The notes: generated from the letters alone by a model not told the origin. Counted from the stretch's first letter, positions 1 to 8,780 are shown. The stretch: 17,393 nucleotides of DNA from CAYOLL01 sp964404765 [NCBI: uncultured Gemmatimonadota bacterium] (GCA_964404765.1 CAYOLL010000128.1:1-17393); one strand, 5' to 3'. Program-made: numbers and translations.

Positions 1-22
1 AGCTATGTTTTTGCGTATTTTT

Positions 23-48
23 CTACAAACGGCTTGCCCCTACGGGGC
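23..48 (-). repeat. GCCCC-hairpin intergenic repeat, copy 1
   Basis: On the minus strand this is GCCCC-GTA-GGGGC followed by AAGCCGTTTGTAG: a 5-bp GC hairpin plus a conserved tail. The same layout recurs at 14403-14428, with 20 of 26 bases matching. It lies in a non-coding spacer downstream of the histidine kinase. I recognise it only as a dispersed palindromic repeat; mobility or function is not shown here. Confidence 0.6.
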
Positions 49-109
49 AAAAAAGCACAGATGACTTTCAAATTTAATTGGAAAGATGTCTAATCCTGAA
101 TTATTCAAG

Positions 110-241
110 CCACTAAGTCACGAAGACACAAAGCGTGATTTAATGAGAGTCGGACGCTTTTTATCGGTTAAGTCAAAATAATAGAATTAAAAAGTAAAAT
201 CCTCTATCTTGTTTATTCTTTGTGCCTTAGTGACTTCGTGG
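110..241. repeat. Inverted pair of CACNAAG-heptad repeats
   Basis: Two 24-base arms at 110-133 and 218-241 are inverted copies of each other with three mismatches. Each arm is built from three CACNAAG heptads separated by single bases, so it is itself a short tandem repeat. They enclose about 84 bp of AT-rich DNA with no gene. The right arm ends about 25 bp from the 3' end of the histidine kinase, so the structure could fold at the end of that transcript, but it lacks the U-tract of a normal terminator. The rest of 1-266 shows nothing else I can support. Confidence 0.65.
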
Positions 242-266
242 CAAAACGTATGAATAATCCGGGTAA

Positions 267-2339
267 TCAATTTGCTTGCTTATGTATGGGTAAAATCACG
301 GTAAAGCAGCTACCCTGCTCGACCACACTGTCCACTTTGATGCGTCCGCCGTGGGCTTCCATATATTGCCGGGCGCGGGCCAGGCCCAGGCCGATCCCAT
401 CGGAAACATCCCAACCTTTACGGCGGACCTGATAGAACGGTTTAAAAATCTGGGACAACTCAAGCTTGGGAATACCGCGCCCTTTGTCATGCACACTAAT
501 TTGGATTTGCCCATCGTTACAATCAGCTGACACCTGAATGAACATGCGATTGGCCGGCGAGTACTTGATGGCGTTGGTCAACAAACTTTCCAGGACTTCC
601 TGCATCCGGCGGGTGTCGACATAAATGGAAAATGATTTTAATTTGCTGTTGATTTCCGAAATATAGGTATACTTGTCGGTCGAATAACGATCCTGAATAA
701 GCTGTCTAACCAGCATTTTATTATTTGCTTCAATCATGGAAAAGAACTCATAAGCATTGATCACGGTAAACTCGTATTGTTCCTGCCGGCTTTCTAATCT
801 GGCCAGCGAGATCAGCTCGTCGACCAGTTTCTGCTCCCGTTCCACGTTGGTCAGGATGTGCTGCAAGAATTCGCGCCGGGTTTCCACCGACATTTCTTCA
901 TCCATCTGCATAAGTTCCACAAAGCCGCGAATCGGCGCCAATGGCGTGCGCAGTTCATGGCTGATCGAGTTTAGAAACATCTTTTTGGCATGGTCGAACT
1001 GCCGGGCTTCGGTCACATCACGAAAGGTAATCACCACGCCTATTTTTTCGCCGGACGATCGCAACAGCGCCCCGGTGCTGATCGCGACGGCAAGTTCCGA
1101 CCCGTCTTTGGCAATCAGGACACCTTTTTTATAAACATTTGCTTTATTTTCAATATTCAAAACTGCCAAGGGTGTGATGGCTTCCCGACTTTCTTCGTCA
1201 ACAGCATTGAAGACATCGCTCGAACTACGTCCGATGGCCTCTTCGTGTGACCAGCCGGTCATTGCTTCCGCCGCCATATTAAAGAGTTCAATATAACCGC
1301 GGGTGTCTGTAGTAATAACACCTTCATCCAGACATTTCAGCGTCACGCTGAGGCGTTCTTTTTCGGAGGCCAGGCGTTTTTCGGCTACAGTCCGCTCACT
1401 AATTTCTGCTTGCAGTTGGTCATTGGCTTTTTCCAGATCACTCGTGCGCGCATTCACCATTTCTTTTAAATGATTTTGATATTGATGCAGCGCGGCTTCT
1501 TTTTCTTTAAGCTCGGTGATGTCGCGGATAATGCCGACTAAAATTTTTTCGTGGGTGCTGGGATGCTCCAGCAGGGCTTTTTTGGTGGCAACGATTCGGG
1601 TTTTGGCAGCCGCGTTGGTCAAGCGCTCCTCGGTGACACTGGGCAGGCCGGTTGAAAAGACTTTTTTGTCGGTTTCCCAAAAAGCTTCGGTATCTTCTTT
1701 GCTAAAAAAACTGTCTTCAGATTTATCGAGCAAAGCTTCTCGTGGCTGGCCCAGATAGTCGCACATGGCATCGTTAAGCATGATCCAGTGGTGCGCGCTA
1801 TCCTTGACAAAAACAGGATCGGGGATTGAATTTAAAATATGGTTTAAAAATTCGCGCGAGCGCTGCAACTCCTGCTCCGCCCGTTTGCGTTCGGAAATAT
1901 CCGCGCAGATGGTGACAATGCCAATGACATCGCCATTGACATTGCGCGCCGAAGCCGAGATGAGCAGAACCGGAATGACCGTGCCGTCCTTCCGCATGTT
2001 CAGGCCCTCGCGCTTCCATTGTGCCATGCTGTCAACTTCGTGGTTGCTCATTGGCCGGCGGGTCTTGTTAAGGCCGAAAATATTGGATGGCTGGCCAATC
2101 AATTCGCTGACTGTATAGCCATGAATGGCGGCGTCGGCAGGGTTTGAGTAGATTATCCGGCCTTCTTTATTGCTGATCGTGATGCCGACGTCTGCGGTTT
2201 CGATGGCGCTGCGTAATAAAAATAAGGTTTCTTCCGCATTTCGAAAATCGTCCACGACACCCCGCAACTGAGCAACCTCGGTTCGCATTGCCTGCAGTTC
2301 TTCAATGAGTTGGGCCTGTGTTTTAGTCTGGTCATCCAT
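267..2339 (-). CDS. Soluble PAS-domain sensor histidine kinase
   Basis: A 690-residue sensor kinase that should autophosphorylate a histidine and pass the phosphate to a response regulator not encoded nearby. The order is a short N-terminal coiled coil, PAS 1 (about 38-150), PAS 2 (about 160-275), a coiled coil (about 280-330), PAS 3 (about 330-445), a HisKA domain with H-box SHELRTPL (His461), and a HATPase with N-box TNAIKYS (Asn589), G1 DKGRGIP, F-box FKPFY and G2 GIGLGLA. There are no membrane segments and no receiver domain, so it is a cytoplasmic orphan kinase; the ligand or redox cue cannot be read from the sequence. I chose the ATG at 2339 because GGAG lies 8 bases upstream. A GTG 45 bases earlier would fall upstream of the predicted transcript start. 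Confidence 0.93.
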   Translation of the reverse strand: MDDQTKTQAQLIEELQAMRTEVAQLRGVVDDFRNAEETLFLLRSAIETADVGITISNKEGRIIYSNPADAAIHGYTVSELIGQPSNIFGLNKTRRPMSNHEVDSMAQWKREGLNMRKDGTVIPVLLISASARNVNGDVIGIVTICADISERKRAEQELQRSREFLNHILNSIPDPVFVKDSAHHWIMLNDAMCDYLGQPREALLDKSEDSFFSKEDTEAFWETDKKVFSTGLPSVTEERLTNAAAKTRIVATKKALLEHPSTHEKILVGIIRDITELKEKEAALHQYQNHLKEMVNARTSDLEKANDQLQAEISERTVAEKRLASEKERLSVTLKCLDEGVITTDTRGYIELFNMAAEAMTGWSHEEAIGRSSSDVFNAVDEESREAITPLAVLNIENKANVYKKGVLIAKDGSELAVAISTGALLRSSGEKIGVVITFRDVTEARQFDHAKKMFLNSISHELRTPLAPIRGFVELMQMDEEMSVETRREFLQHILTNVEREQKLVDELISLARLESRQEQYEFTVINAYEFFSMIEANNKMLVRQLIQDRYSTDKYTYISEINSKLKSFSIYVDTRRMQEVLESLLTNAIKYSPANRMFIQVSADCNDGQIQISVHDKGRGIPKLELSQIFKPFYQVRRKGWDVSDGIGLGLARARQYMEAHGGRIKVDSVVEQGSCFTVILPIHKQAN

Positions 2340-2387
2340 GTCTGTATCTCCACAACTGCCGTAACTTTCGATTATTACGATCACAGA

Positions 2388-2417
2388 ATTGTATTAAGAT
2401 TTGTTACATTTTACCAA
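2388..2417 (-). promoter_or_regulatory. Putative sigma70 promoter of the histidine kinase gene
   Basis: On the minus strand TTGGTA (2412-2417) and TACAAT (2388-2393) are separated by 18 bases. This predicts a transcript start near 2381 and a leader of about 42 bases to the ATG at 2339. The -10 matches consensus at 5 of 6 positions and the -35 at 4 of 6. Confidence 0.5.
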
Positions 2418-2536
2418 GCCGCATTTTTTGTGTGGCCGTAAAGTTTGTTAGTCTAAAATTTGAATGATTTCGCATCATCAAAAGTGTCTCTATTTTATAC
2501 TATTCCCATCTATTTTCCAAGCAAAAAAACCGCCTG

Positions 2537-2685
2537 CCATTTCAGGACTTGGATGGTTATTTTAGCAATGCCCGTCTGACTTGAATTTCAAGCGACGTAT
2601 CTCGTTCCCAATCTCTGGTTGGGAACGCTCCCAAATAAAATTTGGGAACGAGGATTGTACGCTAACCTTCCAAGTCCTGAAATGG
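2537..2685. repeat. Nested palindromic element (MITE-like)
   Basis: Perfect 17-base inverted arms at 2537-2553 and 2669-2685 (right arm TCCAAGTCCTGAAATGG) bound a 149-bp element. Inside, CTCGTTCCCAA at 2601-2611 can pair either with TTGGGAACG at 2619-2627 or with TTGGGAACGAG at 2642-2652, and the segment 2630-2647 forms a further small hairpin. No protein is encoded; a 73-codon open frame across it is an accident. Structure-within-structure with terminal inverted repeats fits a non-autonomous mobile palindrome. It occupies most of the spacer between the kinase and katG. Confidence 0.6.
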
Positions 2686-2700
2686 AATCCCCCAAAGCAC

Positions 2701-2733
2701 AAAAACCCCGTCGCCATCAACGGCCGACAGGGT
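2701..2733 (-). terminator. Rho-independent terminator of katG
   Basis: On the minus strand ACCCTGTCG (2725-2733) pairs with CGACGGGGT (2705-2713), 9 bp with one G-U pair, and is followed by a run of five Ts. It lies about 70 bp past the katG stop. Confidence 0.7.
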
Positions 2734-2805
2734 CTTGTAACTGCAGTTTTAAGATTCGCGCCTAAAATTTCGCTTCAGAAGCTATCGAAGACGTTTATGT
2801 GACGA

Positions 2806-3794
<989 letters not shown>

Positions 3795-3880
3795 AATGCG
3801 TACTCCTTTGGTTTTTGAACAGGTAATGATCGGTATCTAATGAAATCACGGCGGCCGTGCTTTTATCCGCCACAAAAAAA

Positions 3881-3913
3881 TAGACCTTGCAAACATGTCG
3901 TTCACAAGGTCTA
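3881..3913 (-). terminator. Rho-independent terminator
   Basis: On the minus strand TAGACCTTG and CAAGGTCTA form a perfect 9-bp stem (arms 3905-3913 and 3881-3889) followed by ATTTTTTTG. It would end transcripts of the PD-(D/E)XK-like gene and of the receptor-tail relic. The stem and much of the loop resemble the hairpin at 7008-7036. Confidence 0.75.
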
Positions 3914-3955
3914 ATTTCAACATTTGAGCGGGCAAAGTAAAGGTTTTTGTTGCCG

Positions 3956-3998
3956 CTAAAAACTCACCCCAACTTTGCCATAAACCGACAAACCGGGA
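3956..3998 (-). pseudogene. Relic of a TonB-dependent receptor C-terminus
   Basis: Reads PGLSVYGKVGVSF then TAG, the same 13 final residues as the intact receptor whose stop is at 4731. The 43-base segments 3956-3998 and 4731-4773 match at 39 positions, with 31 identical bases in a row. All four differences are silent (GGT/GGC, TTG/CTG, TTT/TTC and TAG/TAA). Upstream the homology ends, and 11 bases later comes the in-frame TGA of the PD-(D/E)XK-like gene. It is either the stump of a second receptor gene or a duplicated 3' end left by insertion of the cassette between the two copies. Confidence 0.85.
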
Positions 3999-4009
3999 AT
4001 GAGAGCGCC

Positions 4010-4618
4010 TCAAGCATCCACCGGTTTTGTCGCTGCATCAAAGACCGTTTTAATCACGCCAAAAAGCTGCGGCAACTCATCCACCGCATAGCCCAGGGTG
4101 TTTTGAATAAAGTTGTTCCGGCGCAATTTGCCGATTTCCCAACGTTTGCCGTCAGTCACGATTCCATAAACTTCTCGTTCCGGTTGGCCATTGAGCTTCT
4201 GAGCGGCAACCAATCCGGCCAAAACCTGCCCCCAACCTTGCTCAAAGTCATTGCGCTTGGCTTCCACCACAACGACGATGGGCAGCGTCAGCACGGTTTT
4301 CCCCAGCGGCGAGCGCACGGAAACCAGATAATCGGGCGTCCCGGTCAGCTTTTGGTCGTAAGTCAAAGATCGCTGAATCCATAGTTCATAATTTTGGGAA
4401 TAGGGTTTATACACCTCGCGCAGGATCGGGAAAATGACGGCTTCGGCCCGAGCGCCTTCGGAACTGTAAATGGACAGGTATTCGCGGTTAAAGGCAAATT
4501 CTTCAAGAAAAACCGCCGGCGGTTCTAACTCCGACGCGACGATAAAAGGTTTTTCCTGATACGAGATATTGAACTCGGTTTGAACTTGCTCAATATTTTT
4601 ATAATCGCTAAAAGCCAT
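4010..4618 (-). CDS. PD-(D/E)XK nuclease-like protein, function unknown
   Basis: A 202-residue cytoplasmic protein with no signal peptide or membrane segment. The central part has a PD-(D/E)XK-like pattern: GTPDYLVSV (Asp), then a hydrophobic strand ending VVVEAKRNDF (Glu-x-Lys), then a Gln-containing helix GWGQVLAGLVAAQKLN and a strand VYGIVTDGKRWEIGKL. That resembles the restriction-endonuclease-like N-terminal fold of HsdR-type and related small stand-alone proteins. Catalytic activity is inferred from the motif only. AAGGAG lies upstream of the ATG, and a well-spaced promoter lies at 4681-4709. No methylase or other restriction partner is nearby. The gene sits between two copies of the receptor 3' end, in frame with the downstream relic. 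Confidence 0.75.
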   Translation of the reverse strand: MAFSDYKNIEQVQTEFNISYQEKPFIVASELEPPAVFLEEFAFNREYLSIYSSEGARAEAVIFPILREVYKPYSQNYELWIQRSLTYDQKLTGTPDYLVSVRSPLGKTVLTLPIVVVVEAKRNDFEQGWGQVLAGLVAAQKLNGQPEREVYGIVTDGKRWEIGKLRRNNFIQNTLGYAVDELPQLFGVIKTVFDAATKPVDA

Positions 4619-4680
4619 GGCCTCTTCACTCCTTCCGAAATTTTATTAACAGATGATTGCTCCAAATGGGGCTGAAAGTA

Positions 4681-4709
4681 AGTTTATGCTTTGGGCAAAA
4701 GCCTGTCAA
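4681..4709 (-). promoter_or_regulatory. Putative sigma70 promoter of the PD-(D/E)XK-like gene
   Basis: On the minus strand TTGACA (4704-4709), a 17-base spacer and TAAACT (4681-4686). The -35 is consensus and the -10 matches 4 of 6. The spacer contains GCTTT-tgccc-AAAGC, an inverted repeat that could be an operator. A weak 6-bp hairpin that may end the receptor transcript (about 4715-4730) lies just upstream. Confidence 0.55.
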
Positions 4710-4730
4710 GAATAATAAGCCGATATCAGC

Positions 4731-6926
4731 TTAGAAACTCACCCCAACTTTGCCATAAACCGACAGGCCGGGATGCTTGACCCGCGACTCGGTGAGCATG
4801 TAGTCCGGGTAATTCCAATCCGAAAAAGGCGCGTTGTAGCCGTAGCCGGGATAGTAGAAGCGCTCGTTAAACAGATTCTTCAGGCCCAGCGTAAACTCGT
4901 AGCGCGAGGACAGGCGCGGATCGGAGGTGAAGATCAAATCGACCGGTGTATAACTCCACATCACTTTGTGCGTCTCGCTCAAGTCGTCTACATGCAAAAG
5001 ATTAAAATTACCATTGACCAACATGGCAAAGTTGACCTTGTTGGTCAGCAATGGTCCGCGCACGCTGGCCTTGAGCATCATGTCCGGCGTGTTGAGCATC
5101 TGGTCAATCCCGGCCTCGTCCAATTGACCGGTTTGGCCGCGCCACCAGGTAAAGCCCAGGCGCGTCTCGTAATTGTTGACCTGCGCCGTCAAATCGGCCT
5201 CGATGCCTGCGCCGTCAAATTTGGTGCGGCCTTCGGGTGGAAAAAAGTTGTCGTTGGTGTAGAGCGATGAATGTGGCGCGCGCATGAGGTAGCCGTTCAG
5301 GTCGAGCAAGACGTTGGGCGTCAATTGGCCGGAATAACCCAGCTCGTAATCGTCCACAGTGTCATCCTTTTTGGCAAACTGCTGATCGGTAAAATCGCCC
5401 AGCACAAATTGGCGGGTAGCCCTTGCCGCAATCAAGCGCAGCCGGTGCTTGTCGTTCAGGTGATACAGCACGGACAAGCGCGGGCTGAGCGCGTCGAACA
5501 GGTCAATCACTTTGGCCTCATTTTGCGCCTTGTTTTTGCTGTCAATATCCACCGCGTCATAGCGCAGACCGACCACCACCGTCAACTTGTCACCAAAACG
5601 ATGATCGTACTGAGCCAGGGCCGAATAGCGCAATTGATCCAGATTGCGCGGGCCGCCCAGAAACTGGTTTTTGCGCGAAGCCGAACTCAGTTCCGCGGCC
5701 ACGAGCAGGCGGTTTTTGTCGTTTTGCAGCGGATTTAACTGGGCCGAAAACAGGTATTCGTTGACTTCAGCAAAGGCCGCTAAATCCGGGTTTGGCGTGG
5801 GATCGTAAGGCGCCCAAAGGGTGTGGCCGTCGTAAACTTGCTGAAAGTCGTAATGCTGGTTGAAGTTGGCGTGAAATTCGGAATTCCAAAAGGCCGGACG
5901 CCAGGCCAGGTCATAAATGCGGCGTTCAAAGCTGCGTTCCCGTTTGGCTGTGATGTCCCACCACGGTACGTTAAATTCGTTATACAGCACGGACGAGCGA
6001 TAGGTGAAAAATTCAAATTCCTTGTATTGCAGACGCAAATCCCAATTGGGCACAAACTCGCCCTCGCGCTCCAGGCCATGATGCCATGGGCTTTTGAGAT
6101 ACCAGTCCACCGTGCCCAATTGATCCGTGCCCGTGTCCCAATCGCCCTCGGCGATGGACGGCAGCGTTAGCGAGCCAAACAGGCCCAGGCCGTTGGTCCG
6201 GCGCATATCCAGCGACACAAAGGGCGTGGCCTTGTTGACGCCGCTCTCAAAAGATTGGCTGACATGGAAGCTGCGTCCCGTCTGCGCCATCGGCCGGCGG
6301 GTGATGATGTTGACTACGCCGGACAAAGCGTTAAGGCCGTAGAGCGCACCGCCCGGGCCGAGGATGATTTCCACGCGCTCCACGTTGTCCATGTTGTGGT
6401 AATAGCTGTAGTAGTGGCCGTAAAAAGTCGCTTCGTTCAGGCGGATGCCGTCCAGCATGAACAGAATATTCGGTTGCGGCAGGCCCGGCGCGATGGGATG
6501 CATGGCCCGCACGGAATAGAGGCCGTAATCCGCGCAAAAACTGTAGAAGAAGCCGGGCGTGTTGGTCAACACATCTTCCAGTGTTTGAAAACCGCTCTGA
6601 CGGATCATTTCCCGCGTCCAGACGATCATTTTGGCCGGGGCCTCGCTCAGCTTTTGCTCGTAGCGGCTGGCTGTGACTACTTTTTGATTGAGCAAATCCT
6701 CCAGATTCAGCTCGGAAAAGTCGGTGAAGTCTTTGCTGATAACTTGGTCCGCCCCGGCGGCGCTGAATATGGCTCCAAACAGCAGCACGATTGATATGGA
6801 TGCAGAAAACCTTGCCACGGTTAAACTTGCTACGGAACCAATTTTTTCAAGGCTCGCAGAACTCCCCAGCATCAACCTTCGTAAGCTTCGTAAGCTTCGC
6901 AAGGTTATTTTGTCACTAAAAGACAT
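4731..6926 (-). CDS. TonB-dependent outer-membrane receptor
   Basis: A 731-residue outer-membrane receptor that would import a ligand such as a siderophore, cobalamin or glycan using TonB energy; the substrate cannot be told from the sequence. A signal peptide h-region (SISIVLLFGAIFSAAGADQ, about residues 43-61) is followed by a plug domain (VVTASRYEQKLSEAPAKMIV, LEDVLTNTPGF, ILFMLDGIRLNE, VERVEIILGPGGALYGLNAL, GVVNIITRR), then a beta-barrel of about 500 residues ending GKVGVSF with the usual terminal Phe. AGGAGG lies 4 bases before the ATG. The signal peptide n-region is unusually long (about 40 residues), Leu/Arg/Ser-rich, and encoded by short palindromic repeats. Met19 is a possible alternative start but has a poor ribosome binding site. 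No riboswitch or TonB/ExbB genes are visible nearby. Confidence 0.92.
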   Translation of the reverse strand: MSFSDKITLRSLRSLRRLMLGSSASLEKIGSVASLTVARFSASISIVLLFGAIFSAAGADQVISKDFTDFSELNLEDLLNQKVVTASRYEQKLSEAPAKMIVWTREMIRQSGFQTLEDVLTNTPGFFYSFCADYGLYSVRAMHPIAPGLPQPNILFMLDGIRLNEATFYGHYYSYYHNMDNVERVEIILGPGGALYGLNALSGVVNIITRRPMAQTGRSFHVSQSFESGVNKATPFVSLDMRRTNGLGLFGSLTLPSIAEGDWDTGTDQLGTVDWYLKSPWHHGLEREGEFVPNWDLRLQYKEFEFFTYRSSVLYNEFNVPWWDITAKRERSFERRIYDLAWRPAFWNSEFHANFNQHYDFQQVYDGHTLWAPYDPTPNPDLAAFAEVNEYLFSAQLNPLQNDKNRLLVAAELSSASRKNQFLGGPRNLDQLRYSALAQYDHRFGDKLTVVVGLRYDAVDIDSKNKAQNEAKVIDLFDALSPRLSVLYHLNDKHRLRLIAARATRQFVLGDFTDQQFAKKDDTVDDYELGYSGQLTPNVLLDLNGYLMRAPHSSLYTNDNFFPPEGRTKFDGAGIEADLTAQVNNYETRLGFTWWRGQTGQLDEAGIDQMLNTPDMMLKASVRGPLLTNKVNFAMLVNGNFNLLHVDDLSETHKVMWSYTPVDLIFTSDPRLSSRYEFTLGLKNLFNERFYYPGYGYNAPFSDWNYPDYMLTESRVKHPGLSVYGKVGVSF
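6808..6839. repeat. Tandem AACCTTGCCACGGTT-like repeat inside the receptor gene
   Basis: AACCTTGCCACGGTT (6808-6822) is followed by a degenerate second copy, ACTTGCTACGGAACC (6825-6839). On the coding strand it specifies SVASLTVAR in the signal peptide n-region. It has the same AACC...GGTT ends as the 33-base repeat at 6874-6906. Confidence 0.45.
6874..6906. repeat. Palindromic repeat inserted in frame in the receptor signal peptide
   Basis: AACCTT, then CGTAAGCTT twice, then CGCAAGGTT: 33 bases in 9-bp steps with AACC...GGTT ends, near-palindromic as a whole (24 of 33 positions). On the coding strand it gives TLRSLRSLRRL (residues 8-18). Its minus-strand beginning, AACCTTGCGAAG, is identical to the arm of the intergenic repeat at 14299. 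Because it is a multiple of three, it keeps the frame. Confidence 0.65.
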
Positions 6927-6995
6927 ACGCCCTCCTGGTTCTCTGTTAATAATTATGTGGCACGAAACGCACCCACAAATGGATTAGCCTGTAAC

Positions 6996-7036
6996 AAAAA
7001 TAAAAACGACCTTGCAAACTTCTCGCTCACAAGGCC
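6996..7036 (-). terminator. Rho-independent terminator of the ankyrin gene
   Basis: On the minus strand GGCCTTG (7030-7036) pairs with CAAGGTC (7008-7014), 7 bp with one G-U, followed by GTTTTTATTTTTG. It is about 95 bp past the ankyrin stop and shares stem and most loop bases with the terminator at 3881-3913. Confidence 0.7.
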
Positions 7037-7131
7037 GGCATCATTATCCCATTTTGGGGAAGGGTTGTCAAGGAGTTTTGTCAGGCTGGCTTTTTCTAAC
7101 AGCGGCTATCTCCATCAAAAGAGCTACGTCG

Positions 7132-8724
7132 TTACTTCGTTGCTTTGGCCCCGGCTTTTTCCAGGATGGCAATCACTTCGGGGAAACTCATCCGCCGGGC
7201 GATGTCTAAGGCGTTGTCCTGCGTCTGCCGGCCAATTTGGGTATGATCCGCGCCGTGCGCCAGCAGGAGCTGTACCAGTGGAGCATGGCCAAAGTAAACC
7301 GCCCAATTCAAGGCGTGATCGTTATGGGCGTCCGGCAGGTTGACCTGTGCGCCGCGTTCCAACAGAATTTTGGCAATCTCCACATCACCGTCGCGGGCGC
7401 CTTCAATCAACGCCGAAGTGTGATAGCGGTTTTCGTTTTGCAGATCGAGCTGCGCCTTATGCCCAATAAGCTGTGCAAGCATGTTTTTTTCGCCCCAACT
7501 GGCGGCTAAGGTCAGCGGATAATGGCCGGACGCATTCTTGAGATTTGGATTGACTCGATTGTCCAGCATATTCATAAAAAGAAGTGAGTCACCCTTCAGG
7601 ATGGCGTAGTTTAAGAGTAAAACAGCGGACTCCGGAGATAAAGTTTTTGGGTCAAATTTCGACGCAGTCAGGATCTCGGTAAACAATTTTGTTTGCGCGG
7701 CATTCCCCGCTGATTGTAAAAACAACGCCTTCATGACCAATTGGGTAAACAGACGGTTACGCCCTTCCATGGCTGCATCGAAGGCTTCATAACCGTCATC
7801 GGCTTTTTGATGAACAGCCGCGCCTTTGGTCAACAAAAGTTCGGTAAATTGGCCGTCTTCGGTATCATTCCAGGCACAAATCATGAGCGGTGTGTAACCC
7901 TTGGCATTGCCGCGATTCACGTCTGCGCCGCCGGTGATCAGCACTTTGGCAGCTTCCGTACTCAGTCCGCGCGCCGCTTGATTGAGTGCGCCGGCCACGT
8001 CATTGCCTTTGCTGCCGCCAAAGTTGGGGTCGGCTCCATGTTTCAGCAAAAGTTGGACAATGCCGGGATTTCCCAATCGGGCGGCGGTGGGCAACGGCGC
8101 ATAGCCGGCGGCGTTCTGCTGGTTTGGATTGAAGCCGCCGGACAGCAAAGCGGCGACCCGGGCCGAGTCGTTTTTCATAATGGCCAGCACTAAGGGGAAT
8201 GAGGTAAAGTTGGGCTGAGATTTCGCCGTGGCCGGACGATTGCTGCGGATGGCTTGCAGCAAATCTGTTTCTACGGAGTCGGCGGCGTGCTTCATGCCCC
8301 AGGCGAAAAATAAGGCTTCCACGACGGCGTTGTTTTTTCCTCCCAGCGCCCAATCTAAAGGCTGGTAACCGTTATTGGATTTTGCTCCCAACTCCGACCC
8401 GGCCTGAATGAACAAATTTACCAGATCAAGATTACCAAAGTAAGCGGCCAAAGACAGCGGTGTACTGCCGCCGGCCGTGCGCACTTCCTTGTCTGCGCCC
8501 TGGGCCAGCAGCCAGGCCGCAGTTTTTTGGGCATTGCTTCGCACCGCCAATAGCAGCGGTCTTTGCCCGTCTTGTCCGTTGAGCGGGAACTTGCCGTCGC
8601 CGATTTTTTGCTGGATCAGGGCCAGACTATCGGTAGCAATAATAGCGGCGATGTCGTCCTGAGCCAGGGCAGTATTGGCGGTAATGAGCAGGACGATGGT
8701 TAACAACGATTTAAGAGGCTTCAT
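7132..8724 (-). CDS. Secreted ankyrin-repeat protein
   Basis: A 530-residue protein with a clear signal peptide (MKPLKSLLTIVLLITANTALAQ, cut after Ala-Gln or nearby). The rest is about 12-13 ankyrin repeats, some degenerate. Good examples are GYAPLPTAARLGNPGIVQLL, KGYTPLMICAWNDTEDGQFT, HYPLTLAASWGEKNMLAQLI and DHALNWAVYFGHAPLVQLLL. Ankyrin arrays bind other proteins and there is no catalytic domain, so it is likely a periplasmic scaffold or inhibitor; the partner is unknown. The ATG at 8724 has AAAGGAA 9 bases upstream. An open frame extends 16 codons further, but that start would spoil the signal peptide and lacks a ribosome site. It is divergent from the lipoprotein operon, with a palindromic element between them. 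Confidence 0.9.
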   Translation of the reverse strand: MKPLKSLLTIVLLITANTALAQDDIAAIIATDSLALIQQKIGDGKFPLNGQDGQRPLLLAVRSNAQKTAAWLLAQGADKEVRTAGGSTPLSLAAYFGNLDLVNLFIQAGSELGAKSNNGYQPLDWALGGKNNAVVEALFFAWGMKHAADSVETDLLQAIRSNRPATAKSQPNFTSFPLVLAIMKNDSARVAALLSGGFNPNQQNAAGYAPLPTAARLGNPGIVQLLLKHGADPNFGGSKGNDVAGALNQAARGLSTEAAKVLITGGADVNRGNAKGYTPLMICAWNDTEDGQFTELLLTKGAAVHQKADDGYEAFDAAMEGRNRLFTQLVMKALFLQSAGNAAQTKLFTEILTASKFDPKTLSPESAVLLLNYAILKGDSLLFMNMLDNRVNPNLKNASGHYPLTLAASWGEKNMLAQLIGHKAQLDLQNENRYHTSALIEGARDGDVEIAKILLERGAQVNLPDAHNDHALNWAVYFGHAPLVQLLLAHGADHTQIGRQTQDNALDIARRMSFPEVIAILEKAGAKATK

Positions 8725-8780
8725 AAAAAAGTTTCCTTTCAGGTTTCGGATAAAGAAGTATTTGAATGACAAGTTGTTGC

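Noticed and set aside
2340-2384. Upstream GTG start adding 15 residues to the histidine kinase
   Set aside because: It lies before the predicted transcript start and lacks a ribosome site, while the ATG at 2339 has GGAG at good spacing.
2581-2802. Plus-strand open frame of 73 codons
   Set aside because: It runs across the palindromic element and the katG terminator and has no ribosome site or recognisable protein.
3847-3859. CACGGC-G-GCCGTG palindrome in the katG leader
   Set aside because: Possible operator, but a 13-base palindrome alone with no regulator nearby is too little to call.
6927-7131. Cobalamin or other riboswitch upstream of the TonB-dependent receptor
   Set aside because: No conserved riboswitch core could be recognised, and the region is mostly the ankyrin terminator.
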